DNA from: Mucilaginibacter sp. CSA2-8R
GTDB lineage: Bacteria; Bacteroidota; Bacteroidia; Sphingobacteriales; Sphingobacteriaceae
Direction: 5' to 3'
NCBI RefSeq assembly: GCF_038806765.1
Contig: NZ_CP152389.1
Location: 1,054,001-1,118,000, forward strand
DNA: 64,000 nucleotides
Below, piece by piece: positions 27,649 through 37,563 of the stretch. The notes below the pieces were generated by a model. The model was not told the origin of the DNA and ran no database searches. It saw only the letters and a program-made list of their open reading frames with translations. Numbering within the stretch: the stretch's first letter is position 1; each line of letters opens with the position of its first letter. Made by a program: the position numbers and the translations under genes.

Positions 27649-28629
27649 TTATTTAGAAGCCTGTAATTTTATCCTTTTACCTACGGTAGGGTGCACTTTT
27701 AATATGTTGCCTTGTTTATCAAAATTCAGGCTGTCTATACAAAGCTGTCTAAGCACGTAGGCTTCTTTTTGCGGATAAATACGGTGATACAAAATGTAAT
27801 CTTGATTACCGACTTTAAAGGTAGTATGGTGCCCCGGGCCAACTACCAATTTATCTGCCGAAGTATTCAAAATTAACCGGTGGTCATCCTCTTTAAAAGG
27901 GCCTAAAGGTGTTGGGCCAACAGCATAACCTACCTGGTAAGTATCATCAATGGCTTTACCTTCCGAAAACATCAGGTAGTATTTACCCTTGCGTTTTAAC
28001 AAATGTGCACCTTCAAAAAAATGAGGAGTAGTCACATCTTCGGGTTTACCATCAAAGGTGTACATGTCTTTCTTAAGTTTAACCGCCATGCAATGGCCAT
28101 TTTTCCAGTTATAGCCCGATCCCCAATACAAGTAGGCCTGGCCGTTATCGTCAATAAAACAATCCGGGTCAATATTATGCACTAAAGGGAAATCTGTATA
28201 TTTTACCAATGGGCTATTATCTGGTTTAATGTTCTTCCAGGGGCCAAGCGGCGCATTGCTTACTCCGGCCCAAACCTCGCTGCCCACAGCTACATACATA
28301 TAAAACTTACCGTCTTTGCCTTTTACTACCGAGGGTGCCCATACCATGGAGTCTTTTGAGGTAGGGCTGGTACAAGCCGCTTTGGTTGGCCAGTTAATAT
28401 GGTGGCGTTTAAATGTTTTAAAATCTTTAGTTTCAAAAACAGCTAACTCCTTACTGCCCCATGGGTCAATAGTAGCATAAATAAAATAACTATCGCCATT
28501 TTTAACTATGGTTGGGTCGGCAAAGTAGCCATCTACGATGGGGTTTTGCGGCGATAGCATTTTTTGAGCAAAGCCGGGTGAGAGCAGGAAAAAAAATACG
28601 GCAAAGAAAAAATAGAAGGGTTTGTTCAT
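27649..28629 (-). CDS. Glycoside hydrolase family 43 (arabinan/xylan-type beta-propeller)
   Basis: 326 residues: a signal peptide (ends LSPGFAQ) and then a single five-bladed propeller domain of GH43/GH62 type. The three catalytic carboxylates fall in recognisable motifs: GYFADPT near the start (general base Asp), NIDPDCFIDDNG (pKa-tuning Asp) and FFEGAHLL (general acid Glu). There is no carbohydrate-binding module. GH43 enzymes release alpha-L-arabinofuranose or beta-D-xylose, or cut arabinan; the exact substrate is not decided by sequence here. It is transcribed in the same direction as the ECF sigma gene upstream (161-bp gap) and likely belongs to the glycan locus. Confidence 0.9.
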   Translation of the reverse strand: MNKPFYFFFAVFFFLLSPGFAQKMLSPQNPIVDGYFADPTIVKNGDSYFIYATIDPWGSKELAVFETKDFKTFKRHHINWPTKAACTSPTSKDSMVWAPSVVKGKDGKFYMYVAVGSEVWAGVSNAPLGPWKNIKPDNSPLVKYTDFPLVHNIDPDCFIDDNGQAYLYWGSGYNWKNGHCMAVKLKKDMYTFDGKPEDVTTPHFFEGAHLLKRKGKYYLMFSEGKAIDDTYQVGYAVGPTPLGPFKEDDHRLILNTSADKLVVGPGHHTTFKVGNQDYILYHRIYPQKEAYVLRQLCIDSLNFDKQGNILKVHPTVGKRIKLQASK

Positions 28630-28790
28630 GTAAGTATAAATGAGACTGAAAGTTAAATGCCTGTCAAAATAAATGCATCTTGCCGGATAAGAGCGTTTTA
28701 GTCTATCATCCGCCGCAGTGTTAACCGCTGTTAGCAGGATGCAATTTGCTTGAGCTTTTAAAACTATAAAAAATCAATCAGGTCTGTAGG

Positions 28791-29366
28791 TTATTGCAAA
28801 AACAAAATGATAAAAAGCGGTGCGCTCTTAAAAACAACTTTAAGGTGTTTGATAGCTAATGCTAACTGGTTTTCGACAGAACGTTTAGAAATGCCCAAAG
28901 CGTCAGCAATTTCCTGATTACTTAAATGATCCAGTTTACTCATCTGAAAAATAGTTTGGCAGCGCTTGGGCAACTGGCTTAAATGCCGGTATAATTCAGT
29001 TTTGAGTTCTTGCTCCTGTATTTTTTCATCGCCTTGGTTTGCTACCGAGCGAGCGTCTTCAAACACAGTAAAATCAGTTGGCACCAATGTAAGTTTAGCG
29101 GCCCGCTGGTGGTTGTAAATCTGGTACCTAACGGCCCTTGTTAAAAAGCTTTCAAAATGCTGTATTTCAAGCGTCTGCCTGCGTGTCCAGATGTTTAAAA
29201 AAACATCATGCACAATCTCTTCGCTTAACTCCTGGTTTTGGGTGTAGTTGTATGCCGCATAGAAAAGCTTTTTCCAATACCGGTTAAAAAGCACAGCAAA
29301 AGCTGCTGTGTCATTACTACGAATGGCGCTCCACAAATCAACATCATTAAACAAACCTGGCGGCAT
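28791..29366 (-). CDS. ECF sigma factor, FecI-like
   Basis: 191 residues. Region 2 spans about residues 20-90 (FAVLFNRYWKKLFYAAYNY ... EEIVHDVFLNIWTRR) and region 4 about 125-180 (LPKRCQTIFQMSKLDHLS, then NQEIADALGISKRSVENQL). It ends in a hydrophobic tail, common in Bacteroidota FecI-like factors. It should direct RNA polymerase to the glycan locus when released by its anti-sigma factor. Unusually, the fecR gene is divergent (138 bp apart) and not downstream on the same strand, so each could have its own promoter in the shared gap. Confidence 0.93.
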   Translation of the reverse strand: MPPGLFNDVDLWSAIRSNDTAAFAVLFNRYWKKLFYAAYNYTQNQELSEEIVHDVFLNIWTRRQTLEIQHFESFLTRAVRYQIYNHQRAAKLTLVPTDFTVFEDARSVANQGDEKIQEQELKTELYRHLSQLPKRCQTIFQMSKLDHLSNQEIADALGISKRSVENQLALAIKHLKVVFKSAPLFIILFLQ

Positions 29367-29504
29367 ATAATTGGATTTTTAAAGGTATGAAAGCTTTTTG
29401 ACAATGCAAACTCCATGATTTAGAGCATCAAAAAAAATAAAAAAAGTGTGTGAGTTAGTGCAGCCTTTCTACACTATGTAGGTAAACCAATTATTTTATC
29501 TTTC
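29367..29504. promoter_or_regulatory. Divergent promoter region of the sigma/anti-sigma pair
   Basis: 138 bp of AT-rich DNA between the divergent starts of the ECF sigma and fecR genes must carry both promoters. I see no clear dyad. Confidence 0.45.
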
Positions 29505-30668
29505 ATGATCAGTAAAGAGCAGTATATACTTCTTTATGAAAAATTTTTGCAAGGGCAGTGTACGCCCGAGGAAATAGCATTGCTTGATGCTTATCAGGAT
29601 GAGATAAATTTAAACGGCGAAAACGTTAGCGCAAAAGAGGTAGACGAAAATGCTGTACAGCATCGTCTATGGCAGCGGCTGCAAAATCATATAGACGTTG
29701 CATCCGAGCCGACACTACAAAAAACATCAGGTTACCTTTGGTTAAAAATTGCTGCGGTTTTGTTAGTAGTGATCTCATTTGGTCTTTTATTATTTAACTA
29801 CACACGGGTAAATAAACCGCAGAACCAGTTTGGCAGCGTTAAAGGCGGTGCAGCGCAAATAAAAGCTGGTGGTAACAATGCTTATTTAACACTGGCCGAC
29901 GGAACGGTTATTAGCCTTAATGGCGCCGGTGACGGCGAGTTGGCTAACCGGTCGGGCATTCAGATTACTAAAGCCAAAGATGGGATGCTGGTTTACAAGT
30001 TTGTAAACACGAAAGGTACTAAGCCTGCAACCAATGAGATAAATACCATTACAACGCCGCGCGGCGGCCAGTACCAGGTGCAACTTGCAGACGGTACCAA
30101 AGTTTGGTTAAATGCCGAAACCTCAATCAAATTTCCGGTTACGTTTAATACTAAGCATCGTGATGTAGAATTAACAGGCGAAGCTTATTTTGAAGTAGCC
30201 AAAAACAAACATCAACCTTTTACGGTGCACGCTAACGACACTAAAGTGCAGGTATTAGGTACACATTTTAACGTGAGTGCCTATGACCGTGATGCTGTAT
30301 CTACTACATTACTCGAAGGCTCTGTGAGATTGGTAAAGCAAAACGCTACGGCAATGCTTAAGCCAGGTCAAAACGGAACTACTGAGCAAAACCGGCAAGA
30401 TATAAACGTACAAAAAGCAGATATAGAGCAGGATATAGCCTGGAAAAACGGTTATATTATATTTAACGATGCCGATATTAAAACCGTCATGAAACAAGCT
30501 GCGCGATGGTATAATGTAGACGTAGAGTATCAGGGAAGTTTGTCTGATCAGCGTTATAATGGCAAAATTTCAAAATACAAGGATATAACAGAACTGTTAA
30601 CTAACATGGAATTGACTGGTACAGTCCATTTTAAAATTGAAGGAAGGAGGATAATCGTGATGAAGTAA
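29505..30668 (+). CDS. FecR-type anti-sigma factor
   Basis: 387 residues. A cytoplasmic N-terminal segment (about 1-75) that would bind the sigma factor is followed by one transmembrane helix (about 77-97). The periplasmic FecR domain has the typical TTPRGGQYQVQLADGTKVWL and GEAYFEVAKNKHQPFTVHA motifs (about 180-280), and a C-terminal DUF4974-like part ends the protein. In this family the periplasmic side touches the STN domain of a TonB-dependent receptor, here the SusC homologue encoded next, and passes the substrate signal to the sigma factor. A 148-bp leader with two hairpins separates it from susC. Confidence 0.93.
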   Translation: MISKEQYILLYEKFLQGQCTPEEIALLDAYQDEINLNGENVSAKEVDENAVQHRLWQRLQNHIDVASEPTLQKTSGYLWLKIAAVLLVVISFGLLLFNYTRVNKPQNQFGSVKGGAAQIKAGGNNAYLTLADGTVISLNGAGDGELANRSGIQITKAKDGMLVYKFVNTKGTKPATNEINTITTPRGGQYQVQLADGTKVWLNAETSIKFPVTFNTKHRDVELTGEAYFEVAKNKHQPFTVHANDTKVQVLGTHFNVSAYDRDAVSTTLLEGSVRLVKQNATAMLKPGQNGTTEQNRQDINVQKADIEQDIAWKNGYIIFNDADIKTVMKQAARWYNVDVEYQGSLSDQRYNGKISKYKDITELLTNMELTGTVHFKIEGRRIIVMK

Positions 30669-30701
30669 AATTTACTCTCCGGTTATCTGTAAAAAAAATC
30701 A

Positions 30702-30759
30702 TCAGGAGCGTTCGCACCGCCCCTGACGATATAAAAGTTTCAGCCTTGAGAAGCTGAAA
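30702..30759 (+). promoter_or_regulatory. Two hairpins in the susC leader
   Basis: A stem ATCAGGAGCG/CGCCCCTGAC (one mismatch) near 30702-30728 and a second stem TTTCAGC...GCTGAAA (30738-30759) lie between fecR and susC. Neither has a good T tail, so they may tune read-through or mRNA stability between anti-sigma and transporter genes more than stop transcription. Confidence 0.35.
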
Positions 30760-30816
30760 TGTCGGATAATCTTCTTAATCGTTTCTACAACCAATTATCA
30801 ACTAACCAACATTCAA

Positions 30817-33800
30817 ATGTATAAAAATTTCACTGCAATTACTTGCGGGGCTCGCTCCTGCATTGTACCTAAATTTTTGAGAATAATGAAATTAGCGCTT
30901 GTTTTGTGGGTAGCAACTATGTTGCAGGTAAGTGCTGCAAGCTATGCCCAAAAAGTAAGCCTCGACGTAAAAAATGCCCCGCTAAATGAAGTACTGAATA
31001 CGCTGAGTAAACAAAGCGGATATAATTTTTTATATACTAATGCCGCACTTAAAAGCAGCAATCCGGTAAGCGTTTCACTAAAAAACGAATTACTGAGTGA
31101 AGCATTGGAGCAATGCTTAAAAGGACAGCCGTTGAGCTTCGTTATAAACGGTAATACCGTCATTATAAAAAAGAAGGAAGATTCTTCTGCTCTTAATATT
31201 TCATCTGCAGCATCCGTTGTGCCGATAAAAATAACAGGTACCGTTGTTGATGCCAAAGGTGCGCCATTGCCGGGTGTAACAGTTAAGGTTAAGGGTGTAC
31301 AATCGGGTACGCTTACCGGCGTAAATGGCAATTTCGCTATCAACGTTCCAGACAATGACGCAGTGTTAGTGTTTTCTTATGTCGGTTTTGTTACGCAGGA
31401 AGTACCTGTGGGCAGCAACACCAATTTGAAAGTGGTTTTAGCCGACGACGACAAGACACTTACCGACGTGGTGGTGGTAGGCTATGGCACTAAAAAGAAA
31501 AGCGATTTAACAGGTAGTATAGCTTCGCTTAGTTCTGACGAGATTGTAAAATCGCGTGCCCCAAATGCACAAGAGGCATTGCAGGGTCGTATGCCCGGAG
31601 TAGACGTAAAACGGAGCTCGGGTAAGCCCGGAGCCGATATGACGATCGAGATCAGGGGCGTAAACTCTATATATGGCAATACCCAGCCCTTGTATGTAGT
31701 TGATGGTATCCCGGTAGCTAATATTAACGACATCAACCCGGCCGACATTGAGCGTATGGATGTGCTAAAAGACGCGTCCTCTACAGCAATATTTGGTTCG
31801 CGCGGTGCTAATGGGGTGGTTATTGTAACTACCAAACGCGGTACCAGGGGAAAAACAAAAATTAACTATGACGGCTATGTAGGTTTTGTAAACCCCTACA
31901 ACTTGCCTAAAGTTATGGATGGTGCCAAGTTTGTTGATTACGCCCGCGAATACTACCGCACGCTTGGTACTAACGTAACGCCCAATGTTAACTATACCGA
32001 TGCTCAGATATTTTCTCCTACAGAACTATCTAACATTGCAAGTGGCAACTACACCAACTGGATTGACCTGATTAAACGTAACGGGCTGCAAACCAACCAT
32101 AACTTATCAATAACAGGAGGAGATGAAAAAACGCTTTACTTCTTGTCGGCCGGTTATCAGCAATATGAAGGTGCTTTAAAGGTAGAGAATACCAAAAAGT
32201 ACACGCTAAAAGTGGGATTAGAAAAAACGCTGAATGATGTGGTAAAAATCGGTGCCTCTATTTACGGCACTTATGCCGATTTTAATTTGGGCAGTGGCGA
32301 GGTATTTAGAAGTGCCTACCGCTTACGCCCCACCGGAAGCGCTTATAATGCCGATGGTTCACCAAGGTTTTTTGCTTACGAAACCGAAGCTCAGATAACT
32401 AATCCGTTATTTGACTTTGATAACGACCTGCGCCGCAATCAATACATCCGCATGCTGCCAAACCTGTTTGCGGAAGTTAATATTCTTAAAAATTTAAAGT
32501 TCAGGTCGTCTTTTACGCCCGACATTACTTTCCAACGCTCGGGAACTTATACAGATACCTACTCAAAAATAGGTGCAGGTACCCGGCCAAATGCAGCCAC
32601 CAATGGGGCAAATCACCTGTTTAATTACACGCTGGATAATCTGCTTATCTATAATCAAAACATTAATAACGATAATAAGCTGGAATTTACCGCAGGTAAT
32701 TCACTTAATTATTACCAGCAGGATAATAACCTGATTTCGGTAACAGGTTTACCTTACCGCTCGTTGTGGTACAATGTAGGCAACGTTACTACCATTAACG
32801 GCATTGCACCATCTACTACGGTATCCAGCGCTTACAGTAAGCAAAATATCAGCTCCTTCTTTTTTAGAGGTAACTATACCTTAAAAAACAGATACCTGTT
32901 AACCGTTACCGGCAGGGCAGATGGTAACTCTATTTTTTCTAACGGCAACAAGTGGGGTTTCTTCCCATCGGCCGCATTGGGTTGGGTAGCCAGCGAAGAA
33001 AATTTTATTAAAAATATATCAGCAATCAGTTTTCTAAAATTCAGGTTAAGCTACGGTAAATCGGGTAATGCTGCGGTAAATGGCACTTACTTTTATCCTT
33101 ACGTAACCCAATCGGCCGTTACTACCAGCTTTTACGATTTTAACGGCAGCACAGCCAATGGCTCGGCCATCGTAAACCTGGCGCCTGCCGATCTTACCTG
33201 GGAGAAAACAACCGAGTACAATGCCGGTATGGAACTTAACGTGCTGAAAAACCGCATTGCCTTTACCTTTGATTATTATAACAAAACAGCTAAGGGTACC
33301 TTACTGCCGCAGCAAATTCCGGCTGCTAACGGTTACAGCACCGTAACGGCCAACGTTGGGTCAATCCGCAATAGCGGTATCGAAATCGGGCTGAATACCA
33401 CTAATATTAAATCGTCAGATTTTAAATGGAGCACCAGCTTTAATTATTCAAAAAACAATAATAAGATTATTGACCTGTTTGGCAACGGTGCCAATGATGT
33501 GGGTAACGCGCGTTTTATCGGCCAAAAAGCCCGTGTATTGTATAACTACAAAATCATTGGTGTTTGGCAAACCAGCGAGGCGTCACAGGCCGCAACCTAC
33601 GGGCAAAAGCCGGGGCAATATAAATTGCTGGACGTAAACGGCGATGGCAAGATTACTGCTGATGACCGGGTAATACAGGGCAGCGATATCCCTGATTGGT
33701 TTGGCGGCATCACTAACAATTTCAGTTACAAAAACTTTGATTTTGGAATTACCGTTTATACCCGCCAAGGTACCACCCAGGCAAGCACCTTTTTAGACCA

Positions 33801-34167
33801 GGCCATGAACGGCGACCAGGGCCGGGCCAGGTTTGGCGCGTATGACCGCAGCTATTGGACAACTACTAACCCAAGCAATACCTGGGCTAACAACGCCATT
33901 GAAACCGATGCAACGCGCAGGTTGATTGCTACTTACCAAAACTCGTCATACACTAAAATTAGTAACATGACTTTAGGGTTTACGGCACCTAAAAACTTAG
34001 CATCAAAAGTAGGGATGAGTAACCTGCGTATTTACGCTACCGCTTACAATCCATTTATCTGGACCAAGTTTATAGGATGGGACCCGGAAACTGCCGATTT
34101 AAACTCATTTGGTTTGCAGGATTTCCGTACCCGCACATTTATTTTAGGTGTAAACCTTACTCTGTAA
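30817..34167 (+). CDS. SusC/RagA-type TonB-dependent receptor with STN signalling domain
   Basis: 1116 residues. A long n-region and signal peptide (to SAASYAQ, about residue 44) are followed by an STN domain (about 45-125), a carboxypeptidase-regulatory-like domain (GTVVDAKGAPLPGVTVKVKG, about 135-215), the TonB box/plug (about 225-345, including ADIERMDVLKDASSTAIFGS) and a 22-strand barrel ending in FILGVNLTL. It imports oligosaccharides with the SusD partner, powered by TonB. The STN domain marks it as a transducer that signals to FecR. The start at 30817 gives the long N-terminus typical of this order. It is 16 bp ahead of susD. Confidence 0.97.
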   Translation: MYKNFTAITCGARSCIVPKFLRIMKLALVLWVATMLQVSAASYAQKVSLDVKNAPLNEVLNTLSKQSGYNFLYTNAALKSSNPVSVSLKNELLSEALEQCLKGQPLSFVINGNTVIIKKKEDSSALNISSAASVVPIKITGTVVDAKGAPLPGVTVKVKGVQSGTLTGVNGNFAINVPDNDAVLVFSYVGFVTQEVPVGSNTNLKVVLADDDKTLTDVVVVGYGTKKKSDLTGSIASLSSDEIVKSRAPNAQEALQGRMPGVDVKRSSGKPGADMTIEIRGVNSIYGNTQPLYVVDGIPVANINDINPADIERMDVLKDASSTAIFGSRGANGVVIVTTKRGTRGKTKINYDGYVGFVNPYNLPKVMDGAKFVDYAREYYRTLGTNVTPNVNYTDAQIFSPTELSNIASGNYTNWIDLIKRNGLQTNHNLSITGGDEKTLYFLSAGYQQYEGALKVENTKKYTLKVGLEKTLNDVVKIGASIYGTYADFNLGSGEVFRSAYRLRPTGSAYNADGSPRFFAYETEAQITNPLFDFDNDLRRNQYIRMLPNLFAEVNILKNLKFRSSFTPDITFQRSGTYTDTYSKIGAGTRPNAATNGANHLFNYTLDNLLIYNQNINNDNKLEFTAGNSLNYYQQDNNLISVTGLPYRSLWYNVGNVTTINGIAPSTTVSSAYSKQNISSFFFRGNYTLKNRYLLTVTGRADGNSIFSNGNKWGFFPSAALGWVASEENFIKNISAISFLKFRLSYGKSGNAAVNGTYFYPYVTQSAVTTSFYDFNGSTANGSAIVNLAPADLTWEKTTEYNAGMELNVLKNRIAFTFDYYNKTAKGTLLPQQIPAANGYSTVTANVGSIRNSGIEIGLNTTNIKSSDFKWSTSFNYSKNNNKIIDLFGNGANDVGNARFIGQKARVLYNYKIIGVWQTSEASQAATYGQKPGQYKLLDVNGDGKITADDRVIQGSDIPDWFGGITNNFSYKNFDFGITVYTRQGTTQASTFLDQAMNGDQGRARFGAYDRSYWTTTNPSNTWANNAIETDATRRLIATYQNSSYTKISNMTLGFTAPKNLASKVGMSNLRIYATAYNPFIWTKFIGWDPETADLNSFGLQDFRTRTFILGVNLTL

Positions 34168-34183
34168 TTTAAAAAACTGTAAC

Positions 34184-35932
34184 ATGACTGCTATTAAATA
34201 TTTAAAAAACAGCGTACTGTTTTTCTTATTCGCCATCATCGCAACCGGCAATACCGGCTGTAAAAAATATATCGAAGAAACTAATCTGGGTGCAGCAACC
34301 GACCAGTTGTATTATGTAACCAAACAGGGTTTCGAAGATTTGGCCAGGTCTAACTATCCTAACCTGCGTTATGTTGTGAGCATGAGTTCGCTTTATAACC
34401 TTGGCACGGATGTGTACACCTCCTATGCCACAACGGATGTTAACCCGCTAAATATTTACAACGTCTCCCTTAACTCGTCATTAATCGACGTAGATAACTA
34501 CTGGAAGCAATTGTATTATACTATAGGCGGAGCCAATACTACTTTGTACTGGGCAACACAAGTGCAGGGAATGGATGCTGCCACCTTAAACGCCCGCGTA
34601 GGCGAAGCAAAAGCATTGCGGGCATACTGCTATTACTTGCTTGCCGAAACCTTTGGCGATGTGCCGCTGGTTTTAGATCGTACCGTAAGTGTAAACGTAT
34701 CTTTTACCCGTACACCCGAAAAAGATATTTACACGCAGATTATTAAAGATTTAATGGAGGCTACCACCGCTTTGCCCGCTACTACCACCGATTTTGGCCG
34801 TATTACTAAAGGTTTTGCCCAGCAATTACTGTCTAAAGTTTACCTTACCCGTGGGTATAAAAGCTACGGCGCAGGAGCAACTGATTTTACGCAGGCAGCA
34901 TCGCTTGCCGAATCGTTAATTACGAGCGGCACCTACTCACTGCGGCCACAGTTTTCTACGCTGTTCGATCCTACGGTTGCTAACTTTCAAGTAAATTCTG
35001 AGGTGATATTTTCTGTGCAGTACAGCACCAATGTGGCTACTAACCCGGTTTATTTTATGGGTAAAACCGGCGTTCCGGCTGTGGCAGGCGGTTCGGCCGC
35101 CTCGGGTACTGCAGTTGTAGGTAATGTGTTGCAGCAGTACTTTTTATGGGATGTACAAAACGTGCCAACTATAGGTAGGGCAGCTTTTTACAACAAGCCC
35201 AATGCTGCCCATACAGCCGTTCCCGACCCGTACTTTTTTTCGTTATTTGATAAAGCGCGCGACAGCCGGTACCAGGCCAGTGTGTGGACAGGTTTGTTAG
35301 CGCAAACCGCCGGTACATTAAACGGAAAAACTTTTGCGGTAGGAGATACCGTTATCTATTATCCTGATGTTGCTTTTACCGCAGCGCAAAAAGCAAATCG
35401 TAAATATTATGTTATTAATCCCGATGAGTACCGCACATCGCCATTTACGGGTAATACGCGTTCTTTTCCGCTGTTTAAAAAGTTTAGAGACCCTAACGCA
35501 GCATTTGCTGATAATGGTGGCACACGCGATACTTATGTTTTTAGATTGGGCGAAACTTACTTACTGGCTGCCGAAGCATTTTTGCAGGCTGGTAATTTGC
35601 CAAAGGCATTGCAGTATTTTAATCTGTTACGGGCAAGGGCTGCCAGGCCGGGTAATAACCCAAGCACCGGCACGTCATATGCCAGCGAGTTACAGGTAAG
35701 TTCGTTAACGCTCGACAACATCTTAGATGAGCGTGCACGCGAACTGGCCGGAGAAGAATTCAGGTGGTTTGAGTTAAAGCGTACCGGTAAATTAATCAGC
35801 CGTACGCTGGCCTACAACGAAGAAGCCCGTGCCGCAAATACACTGCAGTCGTTCCACTTGCTGCGCCCTATTCCGCAAAGCCAGATCGATTTAAATCGTG
35901 GGGCAGCGTTTCCGCAAAATCCGGGATATTAA
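34184..35932 (+). CDS. SusD/RagB-type glycan-binding outer-membrane lipoprotein
   Basis: 582 residues. A lipoprotein signal ends at Cys26 (ATGNTGCKK). TPR-like helices of the SusD fold follow, with the family sequences EAKALRAYCYYLLAETFGD, FRLGETYLLAAEAFLQAGN and ILDERARELAGEEFRWFELK near the C-terminus. It sits on the cell surface as the lid over SusC and captures the polysaccharide. It is co-transcribed with susC (16-bp gap) and ends before a terminator, so the four enzyme genes that follow may need read-through or their own promoter. Confidence 0.97.
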   Translation: MTAIKYLKNSVLFFLFAIIATGNTGCKKYIEETNLGAATDQLYYVTKQGFEDLARSNYPNLRYVVSMSSLYNLGTDVYTSYATTDVNPLNIYNVSLNSSLIDVDNYWKQLYYTIGGANTTLYWATQVQGMDAATLNARVGEAKALRAYCYYLLAETFGDVPLVLDRTVSVNVSFTRTPEKDIYTQIIKDLMEATTALPATTTDFGRITKGFAQQLLSKVYLTRGYKSYGAGATDFTQAASLAESLITSGTYSLRPQFSTLFDPTVANFQVNSEVIFSVQYSTNVATNPVYFMGKTGVPAVAGGSAASGTAVVGNVLQQYFLWDVQNVPTIGRAAFYNKPNAAHTAVPDPYFFSLFDKARDSRYQASVWTGLLAQTAGTLNGKTFAVGDTVIYYPDVAFTAAQKANRKYYVINPDEYRTSPFTGNTRSFPLFKKFRDPNAAFADNGGTRDTYVFRLGETYLLAAEAFLQAGNLPKALQYFNLLRARAARPGNNPSTGTSYASELQVSSLTLDNILDERARELAGEEFRWFELKRTGKLISRTLAYNEEARAANTLQSFHLLRPIPQSQIDLNRGAAFPQNPGY

Positions 35933-35960
35933 CTATGTTTGTCATTCTTTAATTTATTTC

Positions 35961-35994
35961 AAAGCGTACCGCCGCAATAGTGGTACGCTTTTTT
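35961..35994 (+). terminator. Terminator after susD
   Basis: AAAGCGTACC and GGTACGCTTT pair as a 9-10 bp stem, followed by a T run, 28 bp after susD. It probably makes the SusCD message more abundant than the enzyme message. Confidence 0.85.
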
Positions 35995-36054
35995 GCATTT
36001 TATTCTCTTAGCAATTATAGGGGTATTAAAGTGCTTATCTAAATCATCTGTAAC

Positions 36055-37563
36055 ATGAAAAAGATATACTCAATAGTTTTGCTAATGTGTGCGCACTTGG
36101 CAGTACATGCTCAAAAAAATTACACCATCGCCAATTACGGAGCTAAAATAACGCTGCCTGATAATGCATCGGCAATACAAAAAGCTATTGATGATGCATC
36201 TGCAAACGGTGGTGGCAGAGTAATTGTTCCGGCAGGTAATTTTGTAACAGGCCCCGTTAAACTTAAAAACAACGTCGAGCTTCATTTAGCTGAATATGCC
36301 GTTTTATTAGGCAGTACCCATCGGTTAGATTTTGCTGAAAACAGCATGGCGGTAATATCGGCGCTGGGCCAGCACCATGTATCGGTAACTGGTAAAGGAA
36401 CCATTACCGGGCAGGCACATTTGCTAATGGCAGATGTATTTAAGCAGTTGCGGGATGGAAAGATACAGGACGAGCAATGGCTCACTAAACGGCCTACTGA
36501 AAAAAACCGACCTAACTTAATTTTCTTTAAAAACTGTAAAGATGTTAAAGTAACCGGCATTAATTTGAAAGACGCTGCCAGCTGGATACAAAATTATAAA
36601 GAATGTGACGGCGTGGTTATAGATAGTATCTCGGTAAATAGTACCGCCTATTGGAACAACGATGGTATCGATATTGTAGACTCTAAGAATGTTAGAATTT
36701 CCAACAGCTTTTTTAATGCTTCTGATGATGCCATCTGTCTGAAATCAGAAATTGCTGATGGTTATTGCGAAAATGTTGTGGTAGAGAACTGCACATTGCG
36801 CTCAAGTGCCAATGGGTTTAAGTTGGGTACAGGTTCGGTTGGCGGCTTTAAAAATATTAAAGTAAGAAACATTACGGTTTATGACACCTACCGGTCGGCA
36901 ATAGCGCTGGAGGCCGTTGACGGCGGCTTTATAGAAAATATAGACATCCGTAATGTAAGGGCAAAAAATACGGGCAACGCATTTTTTATTCGCTTAGGGC
37001 GTCGTAATACTGATAACCGTTACAGCAGTATTAAAGATGTACTGATTGATGATGTTAAAGTACAAATTCCGGCCGGAAAGCCTGATATAGGCTATCCGTT
37101 TGAAGGGCCGTTACCTAAAGTGCCGCCACACAATGTGCTGCCGGCTTCAATAGCAGGTTTGCCCGGGCATCTGGTTCAAAATGTAAATCTTCAAAATATC
37201 GAAATTACTTATGCAGGCGGCGCAAGCAAAGAAAAAGCTTATGTAAGTATCGATTCGCTTAATTCTGTTACCGAAAATGCCGCAGGTTACCCAGAATTTA
37301 ATATGTTTGGTGAATTACCCGCATGGGGATTATATATTCGTCACGCTCAAGGTATACAGCTAAAACGTTTTATTGTAAATGTCGATCATGCTGACTTTCG
37401 TCCGGCAATGATTTTTGATGATGTAACGGGGCTGGCTTTACATGGTGTGTCAATCCCCGCAGGTAATCAATTGCCGGCAGTAGTGTACAAAGGCGTAAGT
37501 AAACTAAGTACTGTTGCTCTTACTATGCCTGTGGCAGCCGGAGCCATAAAACTTCAGAAATGA
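36055..37563 (+). CDS. Glycoside hydrolase family 28 (polygalacturonase type), first copy
   Basis: 502 residues with a signal peptide ending in AVHAQ. The right-handed beta-helix of GH28 shows as repeated 'IxNxx' strands. The catalytic acids appear as YWNNDGIDI and NASDDAICLKS (one Asp from the first, the Asp pair from the second). The usual GHG and RIK positions are diverged (SANGFKLGTGS and YRSAIALE), so substrate and action pattern may not be plain polygalacturonan; exo-acting rhamnogalacturonan or galacturonide hydrolysis is possible. It overlaps the GH92 gene by 4 bp, and the two are translationally coupled. Confidence 0.9.
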   Translation: MKKIYSIVLLMCAHLAVHAQKNYTIANYGAKITLPDNASAIQKAIDDASANGGGRVIVPAGNFVTGPVKLKNNVELHLAEYAVLLGSTHRLDFAENSMAVISALGQHHVSVTGKGTITGQAHLLMADVFKQLRDGKIQDEQWLTKRPTEKNRPNLIFFKNCKDVKVTGINLKDAASWIQNYKECDGVVIDSISVNSTAYWNNDGIDIVDSKNVRISNSFFNASDDAICLKSEIADGYCENVVVENCTLRSSANGFKLGTGSVGGFKNIKVRNITVYDTYRSAIALEAVDGGFIENIDIRNVRAKNTGNAFFIRLGRRNTDNRYSSIKDVLIDDVKVQIPAGKPDIGYPFEGPLPKVPPHNVLPASIAGLPGHLVQNVNLQNIEITYAGGASKEKAYVSIDSLNSVTENAAGYPEFNMFGELPAWGLYIRHAQGIQLKRFIVNVDHADFRPAMIFDDVTGLALHGVSIPAGNQLPAVVYKGVSKLSTVALTMPVAAGAIKLQK

